Below, piece by piece: positions 6,605 through 12,186 of a stretch of DNA of 12,186 nucleotides; position 1 is the stretch's first letter; the number at the start of each line of letters is the position of its first letter. A program made the position numbers and the translations under genes. This DNA comes from Thermopetrobacter sp. Its GTDB lineage: Bacteria > Pseudomonadota > Alphaproteobacteria > Rhizobiales > Aestuariivirgaceae. The DNA is taken from positions 1 through 12,186 of the forward strand of contig DRPD01000249.1 of assembly GCA_011374735.1 (NCBI GenBank), in the 5' to 3' direction. A model generated the notes under the pieces. The model was not told the origin of the DNA, ran no database searches, and saw only the letters and a program-made list of their open reading frames with translations.

Positions 6605-8047
6605 ATGTTGTTTCGCCAGACATTGCTCTATCTGCCCGCCCAGGTGCTGGGCCCGGCCTTGCAGATGCTGGCCGTGTTCGCCTGGGCGTGGTGGCTGCCG
6701 GCCGCCGATCTGGGCGCCTTCACGCTCATCACCGCCACGCAGGAGCTGGGCTACATGCTCAGCCTGTCGTGGTTCTCCGCCTATGCGCTGCGCTATTACA
6801 CCGCCACCGGCCCGCACCGCCCCCGCGCCCGCCAGGCGGCGGAGATGCTGGTCATCGCGGTGGCCGCCGTCTTCAATGCGGCTCTGGCCGGGCTCATGAT
6901 CGTCTGGCTGTTCGGGCCGGCGGTGGCCTGGGCGGCGTTTCCCTTCGCCGCCGCCTTCATGGTGCTGCGCACGCTCGCCACCCATCTGGCCGAACGGGCC
7001 CGCGCCCTGCACCGGATCGGCGTCTATACCTGGCTGCAACTCACCGGCCCCGCCCTGGCGCTGGCCATCGGTGCGCTGCTGGCGGCCGGCGGGCCGTTGC
7101 GCGCCGCCGACGCGCTGCTGGCCTCGGCCGCCGCCCATCTCGTCGCCGTGGCGCCGGCCCTGTGGCTGCTGGGCGTGCGCCTCGCCCCGCCGCGTCTCGC
7201 CGCGGTGGTGTTGCGCCGCGCGCTGGAATATGGCCTGCCGCTGGTGCTGGGCGGCGGCCTGAGCTGGCTGAGCCTCAACCTGACGCGCTATCTGATCCAG
7301 CTCTTCGAAGGCGCCCACACCGTCGGCCTGACCGCCGTCGGCATGGGGCTGGGCCTGCGCGGCGCCGCCATGGCCGCCATGCTGGTCACCGCCGCCACCT
7401 TCCCGCTGGCCGTGAAGGCGGCGGAGGAGAGCGGCCTCGCCGCCGGCATGCAACAGCAGCAACGCAACGGCGTGTTGCTCATGCTGACGCTGTTTCCCGC
7501 CGTCGCCGGGCTGCTCGCCATCACCGGCGACATCGCCCGCCTGCTGCTCGCCGACACCTACCGCGCCGCCACCATCGTCGCCCTGCCGCTGACGGCGCTG
7601 GCCGGCCTGTTCTTCAACCTGCGGGTGCACTTCGTCGATCAGGTGTTCCTGCTGGCCGGCCGGACGCGCTTCACGCTGCTGATGGATGTCGTCAGCGTCG
7701 GTTTCGGGCTGCTGCTGGCCCCGGTGGGCTATTGGCTGGCCGGCCACTGGTGGGGGCTGTTCGCCGCCTTCGCGGTGGCGGAGCTGCTGGCCCTGCTGGT
7801 GGCGCTGGTCTTGACCTGGCGTCTGTATGGCTTCGCGTTCCCGTTCCGCCGCGCCGCCCGTCTGGCGCTGGCCAGCCTCGCCATGCTGGCCGTGCTGCAT
7901 GGCGTCCCGGCCGCCCATGACATGTGGAGCCTCGCCGGGCGCATCGCGCTGGGCGCGCTCACCTACGCGGCGTTGCTGGCCGTGCTGTTTCCCTCTCAGA
8001 CGCGCCGCGCCGCCGGCCACCTGCGCCGCCACCTGTTGTTCGCCTGA
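6605..8047 (+). CDS. Wzx-type polysaccharide flippase (MOP superfamily)
   Basis: This 480-residue protein is almost wholly hydrophobic, with about 12-14 membrane helices, and fits lipid-linked oligosaccharide flippases that move undecaprenyl-linked repeat units across the inner membrane. Supporting signs are its length, the helix pattern with short charged loops (for example RYYTATGPHRPRARQAAEM and AERARALHRIG), a mid-protein GGGLSWLSLNLTRYLI segment like the seventh-helix region of the family, and its place directly after a polysaccharide glycosyltransferase. No short signature exists for this family, so the call rests on topology and context. The ATG at 6605 is preferred to an in-frame TTG at 6593 that overlaps the upstream stop; the latter would add four residues (MNPA). 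Its stop is only 5 bases from the stop of the convergent MotB-like gene, leaving no room for a terminator. Confidence 0.85.
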   Translation: MLFRQTLLYLPAQVLGPALQMLAVFAWAWWLPAADLGAFTLITATQELGYMLSLSWFSAYALRYYTATGPHRPRARQAAEMLVIAVAAVFNAALAGLMIVWLFGPAVAWAAFPFAAAFMVLRTLATHLAERARALHRIGVYTWLQLTGPALALAIGALLAAGGPLRAADALLASAAAHLVAVAPALWLLGVRLAPPRLAAVVLRRALEYGLPLVLGGGLSWLSLNLTRYLIQLFEGAHTVGLTAVGMGLGLRGAAMAAMLVTAATFPLAVKAAEESGLAAGMQQQQRNGVLLMLTLFPAVAGLLAITGDIARLLLADTYRAATIVALPLTALAGLFFNLRVHFVDQVFLLAGRTRFTLLMDVVSVGFGLLLAPVGYWLAGHWWGLFAAFAVAELLALLVALVLTWRLYGFAFPFRRAARLALASLAMLAVLHGVPAAHDMWSLAGRIALGALTYAALLAVLFPSQTRRAAGHLRRHLLFA

Positions 8048-8052
8048 GCGGC

Positions 8053-9081
8053 TCAGCGTTCCGTCAGCTTCAGCTCGATGCGGCGGTTGCGGGCCTTGGC
8101 CTCTTCGGTGTCGCGCGGATCGATCGGATGATGCTCGCCGAAGCCGGCCGCCGCCAGCCGCTTCGCCGGGATGCCCTTCGACATCAGATGGCGCACCACG
8201 GAAATGGCCCGCGCCGTGGAAAGCTCCCAGTTGGAGGGAAATTGCGGCGTGTTGATCGGGTCGCTGTCGGTGTGGCCGTCAACGCGCAGGATCCAGTCGA
8301 TGTCCGGCGGAATGTCGCGCTCCAGCTCCTTCAGCGCCCCCGCCAGTTTGTCCAGCTCCGCCTTGCCGCTGTCGGTCAGCGCCGCGGAACCCTTGTCGAA
8401 CAGCACTTCGGAGGGGAAGATGAAGCGGTCGCCAACCACGCGGATGTCGGCCCGCTGCGACAGGATCTGGCGCAACCGCCCGAAGAACTCCGAGCGGTAG
8501 CGCGCCAGTTCCTGCACCCGCCGGGCCAGCGCCGCGTTCAGCCGCTTGCCGAGCTCCGCCAGCTGCACCTTCTGCGCCTTCTCGCGCTTCTCCGAGGCCT
8601 CCAGCGCCGCGTTCAGGATCGCCATTTGCCGTCGCAACGCCGCGATCTGCTGATTGAGCAGCTCCACCTGGGCCAGCGCGTCGGCCGAGATCTTCTTCTC
8701 CGCCTTCAGCTTGTCGCGCAAGGCGGCGACGGCCGAGCCCGCCTTGTCCTCCACCCCCAGCAGCGAGGAAAGCCGCGTGGCGAGTTGCTTCGTCTTGCCC
8801 TTTTCGGCGTTCAGATCGGCCCGCAGCGAGGCCAGCGTCGCCTCCAGCGTCGCCTTCGAGGATTTCTCCAGCGCCAGCAGCTCCGTCAGTTCGGCGATCT
8901 GGGCACGCAGCCGCTCCAGCACCGTGTCGCGGCCGGAAATCTCGCGCGCCTGCATGAACTGCGCGACCATGAACACCGTCAGCAGGAAGATGATGACCAG
9001 CAACAGCTGCGCCATGGCATCCACGAAGCCGGGCCAGAACAGCCCGTCTTCCCGCCGGCGCCTGTTCAGCGGCCCGGGCAC
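8053..9081 (-). CDS. MotB-like protein: one membrane helix, long coiled coil, OmpA peptidoglycan-binding domain
   Basis: This 342-residue protein is the probable stator or wall-anchor half of an ion-driven motor. A short basic N-terminus is followed by one helix at about residues 19-42 (FVDAMAQLLLVIIFLLTVFMV). Asp21 at its start is placed like the proton-binding Asp of MotB/ExbD. Residues about 45-200 are a long periplasmic coiled coil rich in Ala, Glu, Lys and Leu. The OmpA domain (about 215-340) has DGHTDSDPI, FPSNWELSTARA and RNRRIEL, the peptidoglycan-binding signature of MotB and OmpA proteins. The start is GTG at 9081-9079, 4 bases after the stop of the MotA-like gene, so the two are translationally linked. 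Flagellar MotB lacks such a long coiled coil, and no other flagellar genes are present here. Function beyond motor-type energy transfer is unknown. Confidence 0.9.
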   Translation of the reverse strand: MPGPLNRRRREDGLFWPGFVDAMAQLLLVIIFLLTVFMVAQFMQAREISGRDTVLERLRAQIAELTELLALEKSSKATLEATLASLRADLNAEKGKTKQLATRLSSLLGVEDKAGSAVAALRDKLKAEKKISADALAQVELLNQQIAALRRQMAILNAALEASEKREKAQKVQLAELGKRLNAALARRVQELARYRSEFFGRLRQILSQRADIRVVGDRFIFPSEVLFDKGSAALTDSGKAELDKLAGALKELERDIPPDIDWILRVDGHTDSDPINTPQFPSNWELSTARAISVVRHLMSKGIPAKRLAAAGFGEHHPIDPRDTEEAKARNRRIELKLTER

Positions 9082-9085
9082 CGCC

Positions 9086-10060
9086 TCAGCCCTTGTCCGT
9101 CAGCCGGGTGAGAATGTCCCGGATGCCGGCCTGTTCCTTGATCTGCTGGTCGAGAATCTGGCGCATGATCTGCTGCTCTTCGCGCATCTGCCGCACGACG
9201 CCGGACAGCGCCTGGGCCAGTTCGCGCATGGCCGCGTCCGGCTGCGCCTGCCCGGCCGCGATGCTTTGCAATCTGGCGTCCAGATGGGCGATTCCGGCCT
9301 GCAACGCCGTCACCCCGTCATCGTCCAGCGCCGCGCCACCGCCGGCGATATCGGTGATCGAGGCCAGCCAGTCTTCCACCTCGTTGTAGAAGCGGTTCTG
9401 GGCCTGCGCCGCCTGCAGGTCGAGAAAGCCCAGCACCAGCGCCCCGGCCAGCCCGAACAGCGACGACGAGAACGACGTGCCCATGCCGGCCAGCGGCGCT
9501 TCCAGCCCGGCCTTCAGCTCCTCGAACACGGTGGCCGATTTCGCGCCCGCCACGTTGAGGTTGCGGATCACGTCGCCCACCGCGTGGATGGTCTGCAACA
9601 GCCCCCAGAAGGTGCCCAGCAGCCCCAGAAAGATGAGAAGCCCGGTCAGATAGCGCGCGATATCGCGCGATTCATCGAGCCTGGCGGCCAGCGAATCGAG
9701 CAGGGAGCGCAGCGAGAACGGCGTCAGCAGCGCCCCCGGCTGGTGGCCGCGCAGCAGCGCCGCCATCGGCCCCAGCAGGCGCGGCGTGTAGGGCAGCTCC
9801 AGCCCCGGTTCGGTGATCCGGAAATGGTTCACCCACGACACTTCGCGAAACAGCCGGATGACCATCCCGAAAGTGTAGACGATGCCGGCCAGCAGCACGA
9901 ACAGGATCAGCCCGTTGAGCGCCGGATTGGCCATGAACGCGGTCTTGATGGGATTGAACAGCACCGCCGCGATAATCGCCACCAGCAGCACGAACACCAC
10001 CATGCGGATGAGGTGGATGCGCGGCTGCGATACGGGGTCTGTCTCGATCGGCGCGTCCAT
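9086..10060 (-). CDS. MotA/TolQ/ExbB-type proton-channel protein with C-terminal helical tail
   Basis: This 324-residue inner-membrane protein is the probable pentameric channel half of a rotary motor, partnered with the MotB-like protein encoded just downstream. Four membrane helices can be placed at about residues 19-35, 47-69, 134-158 and 192-214. The third contains LGLLGTFWGLLQTI and the fourth GMGTSFSSSLFGLAGALVLG, the conserved channel helices of the MotA/TolQ/ExbB family. Residues about 222-324 are a cytoplasmic helical tail ending in QMREEQQIMRQILDQQIKEQ-type coiled coil, longer than in TolQ or ExbB. The ATG at 10060-10058 is chosen because AAGGGAG lies just upstream and the protein then begins at the conserved part; the frame stays open further upstream without a good start. 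A TTGACA at 10180-10175 may be part of its promoter. Confidence 0.88.
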   Translation of the reverse strand: MDAPIETDPVSQPRIHLIRMVVFVLLVAIIAAVLFNPIKTAFMANPALNGLILFVLLAGIVYTFGMVIRLFREVSWVNHFRITEPGLELPYTPRLLGPMAALLRGHQPGALLTPFSLRSLLDSLAARLDESRDIARYLTGLLIFLGLLGTFWGLLQTIHAVGDVIRNLNVAGAKSATVFEELKAGLEAPLAGMGTSFSSSLFGLAGALVLGFLDLQAAQAQNRFYNEVEDWLASITDIAGGGAALDDDGVTALQAGIAHLDARLQSIAAGQAQPDAAMRELAQALSGVVRQMREEQQIMRQILDQQIKEQAGIRDILTRLTDKG

Positions 10061-10151
10061 GCTCTCCCTTCGCCGTCGCGGCTTCTTCCGACTGCGGGCG
10101 CGGCGCGAAGATGAATCACCCGGCACACCCGCGCCGGCAGCATAATGGACG

Positions 10152-10180
10152 AGATGACGGAACGCAAAGAAGGATGTCAA
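10152..10180 (-). promoter_or_regulatory. Possible promoter of the MotA/MotB-like operon
   Basis: On the minus strand a perfect -35 hexamer TTGACA (10180-10175) overlaps the stop codon of the GGDEF-EAL gene. Seventeen bases further is TCATCT, a poor -10. Transcription would start about 85 bases before the MotA-like gene. The spacing is right but the -10 is weak, so this is a candidate only. The rest of the 116-base gap (10061-10176) holds no hairpin that I could identify as a terminator. Confidence 0.35.
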
Positions 10181-12078
10181 CCCGCCGCCCTGAGCGGCGT
10201 GCCAGCCGGCAGCGGCCGGGTTTCGGCCAGCAGGCGGGTAGCCTCTTCCGCCGGCATCGGCCGCGCGTAGTAATACCCTTGTGCGAAGGTGCAACGGTGG
10301 CGGCGCACCCAGTCGTCCTGCTCGGCGGTTTCAATGCCCTCGGCGGTGACCGGGATGTTCAGGGTGCGGCCCATCAGCAGCATGGCGCGCATGATGGAGA
10401 GCCCTTCCTCGCAGGTTTCCGCGGCGTGGATGAAGGCGCGGTCGATCTTGATCTTGTCGAAGCGATAGCGCCACAGATAGCTCAGCGATGAATACCCGGC
10501 CCCGAAATCATCCAGCACCACGCTCACGCCCAGCGCCTTCAGGGCCCGCAACTGGCGGCGGATGAACGGCGAATCCTCCAGCATCAGGTTCTCCGTCACC
10601 TCCACTTCCAGCCGCGCGGCGTCCAGCCCGCCGTCTTGCAGCGTCTGGGCGATCAGATCGATCAGATGCGGCGACTTCAGCGCGCTGGGCGAGAGATTGA
10701 CCGCCACGCTCACCGCCGCCGGCCAGCCGGCCGCCGCGCGCACGCTCTTTTCTAGCACGATCTGGGTCAGCTCCCGCATCAGATCGAGGCTTTCCGCGAT
10801 ATCGATGAGATCGTTGGTCGGCAGGAAGCCGCCTTGCGGATCGGGCAGGCGCACCAGCGCCTCGAAGCCCTGCACCCGGTTGTCGGCCAGCCGGATGATG
10901 GGCTGGAAATGCACCTTGAGCCCGCCTTCCTCGATGGCCTGGCGCACCAGCGCCTCGGCCCGGTTGCGGGCCTGCTGCCGTTCGGCCACCTCCGGGGTAT
11001 AGAGGACGAAGCGGTTGCCGCCCTTGCTCTGCGCGTCGCAGCGCGCCATGCAGGCTTGCAGCAGGATGTCCTCCGTGTCGGTATCGGGGGCGGGCGCCAC
11101 GGCCACCGCGCCGACCGAGGCGGTGACATGCAGGAACTGCCCCTGGCGCGGGATCGGCCGGCGCACCACGGCCCGCAGGCGCTGCCCCAGAGCCTCGATG
11201 TCCCGCTCATCGTCGAGCGGCGCGAAGACGGCGAATTCATCCATGTCGAGACGGCTGAGCAGGGCCTTTTCGCCGGCCACCTCGCGCAGGTTGCGGGCCG
11301 TCGCCAGCAGCACCTGCTCGGCGGTGTCGTGGCCATAGATGGCCGACAGATTGGAGAAATTGTCCAGATCGACGGCGAAGCAAGCCAGATGCTGGTCGTG
11401 CCAGACGGCATGATCCAGCCGGGCCCGCATCTGCTGCATGAAAACGGCGCGGTTCGGCAGGCCGGTCAGGCCGTCCTCGCCGCTCAGCTTGTCCTTCCAG
11501 TGCCGGAAGTCCAGATTCAATTGATAATACCCGAACAGCACCAGGCCGATCAACAGCACCACAATGCCCAGCACCACGATCAGAAAGCGGTGCAGCGACG
11601 CGAACAAGGTGGCGTGCAGGCTTTTGACATCGACCACGGCCTCGATGACGCCGCCCGCCCGCCCCGCCGCGCCGGGCAGGGCCACCGTCACCTTGCGCAT
11701 GGCCTTCACGGCACCGTCCTCGCCGGCTTGCGCCTGCACGTTGTCGCCCGGCTGGTGCGCCGCGATGACCGGCCGTGACCGGGTTTCGGCGGACCGCACC
11801 TGAAAGCGCACGACGCCGAATTTCGCCGCCTCGTCACGCAATTTGCGCAAGACGTCCGGCGCCGGCCGATGGCCCGGCGTCCGTGCAAGAATACGCGACA
11901 ATTCGCCATCCACTTCGCTGGCCCATGTGCGGGCCTGTTCCCGCGCCGCCTGCTGCAGGATGGCGTCGATGCTCTTCTCGGCGATGGAGGAACTGAAATG
12001 ATACAAGGCGGCGGGAAAGACGAACAACAGGGCGACCGCCACCTGCCACACTCTGCGCGCGCTGATCTTCCAGGCCAT
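10177..12078 (-). CDS. Membrane-bound GGDEF-EAL protein, probable cyclic-di-GMP phosphodiesterase
   Basis: This 633-residue inner-membrane signalling protein should break down cyclic di-GMP. A first helix (about residues 11-28), a periplasmic sensor-like region of about 130 residues and a second helix (about 164-187) precede a GGDEF domain that begins at DGLTGLPNR (202-210). Its signature is DMDEF (278-282) instead of GGDEF, so cyclase activity is unlikely. The EAL domain (about 375-615) keeps the expected residues: E406 in FEALVRL, N461 in NLSPS, E496 in EVTEN, D523 and D524 in DDFGAGYSS, K544 in IKIDR, E580 and E583 in AEGIET, and Q600 in AQG. This fits an active phosphodiesterase whose degenerate GGDEF half may bind GTP as a regulator. 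The ATG at 12078 follows an AGAGGTG stretch. The signal sensed is unknown. Confidence 0.92.
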   Translation of the reverse strand: MAWKISARRVWQVAVALLFVFPAALYHFSSSIAEKSIDAILQQAAREQARTWASEVDGELSRILARTPGHRPAPDVLRKLRDEAAKFGVVRFQVRSAETRSRPVIAAHQPGDNVQAQAGEDGAVKAMRKVTVALPGAAGRAGGVIEAVVDVKSLHATLFASLHRFLIVVLGIVVLLIGLVLFGYYQLNLDFRHWKDKLSGEDGLTGLPNRAVFMQQMRARLDHAVWHDQHLACFAVDLDNFSNLSAIYGHDTAEQVLLATARNLREVAGEKALLSRLDMDEFAVFAPLDDERDIEALGQRLRAVVRRPIPRQGQFLHVTASVGAVAVAPAPDTDTEDILLQACMARCDAQSKGGNRFVLYTPEVAERQQARNRAEALVRQAIEEGGLKVHFQPIIRLADNRVQGFEALVRLPDPQGGFLPTNDLIDIAESLDLMRELTQIVLEKSVRAAAGWPAAVSVAVNLSPSALKSPHLIDLIAQTLQDGGLDAARLEVEVTENLMLEDSPFIRRQLRALKALGVSVVLDDFGAGYSSLSYLWRYRFDKIKIDRAFIHAAETCEEGLSIMRAMLLMGRTLNIPVTAEGIETAEQDDWVRRHRCTFAQGYYYARPMPAEEATRLLAETRPLPAGTPLRAAG

Positions 12079-12108
12079 GCCCCTGCACCTCTGAACCCCT
12101 TGGAGGCG

Positions 12109-12155
12109 CCCGGCCTGTCGTGAGGAAGGACGAACGGGCCGGGAACCTTCGTTCC
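12109..12155 (-). other. Two adjacent hairpins in the leader of the GGDEF-EAL gene
   Basis: CCCGGCC at 12109-12115 pairs with GGCCGGG at 12137-12143, and the stem can extend inward through GTCG/CGAAC with small defects, leaving a 10-base loop. Next to it, GGAAC (12142-12146) and GTTCC (12151-12155) form a perfect 5-bp stem with a 4-base loop. The two share bases 12142-12143, so they may compete. They lie 31-77 bases upstream of the start codon. They could be leader structure, or the end of a terminator for a gene outside the window, but no T run follows on the minus strand. Confidence 0.3.
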
Positions 12156-12186
12156 ACGAGGCAACGCGCCACCCTGAAGTGTTGGC

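Noticed and set aside
6226..7920. A 564-codon plus-strand frame overlapping the glycosyltransferase and flippase genes.
   Set aside because: It is an out-of-frame shadow rich in Arg, Pro and Gly that would replace a membrane protein with clear topology.
5295..8032. Long minus-strand open frames (5295-6623 and 6548-8032) opposite the glycosyltransferase and flippase genes.
   Set aside because: Both are Gln/Gly/Arg-rich antisense frames typical of GC-rich DNA, without recognisable motifs. The plus-strand products are clear family members.
8053..10060. The motor pair as the ZorA/ZorB part of a Zorya anti-phage system.
   Set aside because: ZorA and ZorB do share MotA and MotB-OmpA domains, but no helicase or nuclease partner (ZorC, ZorD or ZorE) is present in the window, the neighbours are not defence genes, and the MotA-like tail is much shorter than in ZorA.
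7924..10114. Plus-strand frames 7924-9111 and 8654-10114 opposite the motor genes.
   Set aside because: They are antisense to the MotA-like and MotB-like genes, composed of Gln/Arg/Ser-rich low-complexity sequence, with no ribosome-binding site.
10113..10117. A GANTC (CcrM methylation) site upstream of the motor operon.
   Set aside because: GANTC also occurs repeatedly inside coding regions of this window, so a single site in a gap is not evidence of regulation.
10834..11778. A 314-codon plus-strand frame opposite the GGDEF-EAL gene.
   Set aside because: It is antisense to a protein with intact EAL motifs. The His/Gln/Gly-rich product has no domain.

Overview
The window is GC-rich (most codons end in G or C), densely coding DNA that reads as a chromosomal segment of an alphaproteobacterium. 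The lineage call rests on a perfect CtrA-type box (TTAA-N7-TTAAC) at 2401-2416, on gene types common in that class, and on overall base composition. It is an inference, not a proof. No RNA genes, insertion sequences, CRISPR arrays, attachment sites or origins were seen, and no gene-free stretch is longer than about 150 bases.

Layout. (1) Positions 1-2384, plus strand: the 3' end of a thiolase gene, then a complete bifunctional enoyl-CoA hydratase/3-hydroxyacyl-CoA dehydrogenase (FadJ/FadB type). Together they form a fatty-acid beta-oxidation operon in the fadI-fadJ order. (2) Positions 2385-3309: a small-gene and regulatory island. It holds the CtrA-type box, a possible sigma-54 element, a small secreted two-cysteine protein (plus strand), a 23-bp-arm hairpin, a small C-terminally membrane-anchored protein (minus strand), and a second, better sigma-54-like element reading into the next operon. 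(3) Positions 3310-8047, plus strand: a compact three-gene surface polysaccharide operon with overlapping or near-overlapping junctions. It encodes a Wzc/GumC-type polysaccharide co-polymerase whose kinase-like domain has lost the Walker A lysine, a GT4 glycosyltransferase, and a Wzx-type flippase. (4) Positions 8053-10060, minus strand: a two-gene operon encoding a MotA/TolQ/ExbB-type proton-channel protein and a MotB-like protein with one transmembrane helix, a long coiled coil and an OmpA peptidoglycan-binding domain. This looks like an uncharacterised ion-driven rotary motor. (5) Positions 10177-12078, minus strand: a membrane-bound GGDEF-EAL protein with a degenerate GGDEF motif and an apparently intact EAL phosphodiesterase site.

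How they may work together. The polysaccharide operon, the cell-wall-anchored motor pair and the cyclic-di-GMP phosphodiesterase are all envelope or lifestyle-switch functions. The CtrA-type box next to them suggests that at least the small secreted protein is tied to the cell cycle or to motility. The beta-oxidation genes appear to be unrelated neighbours. Shared function between regions 2-5 is a hypothesis from proximity. The motor operon points toward the polysaccharide operon with only 5 bases between the stop codons, so the two are separate transcription units.
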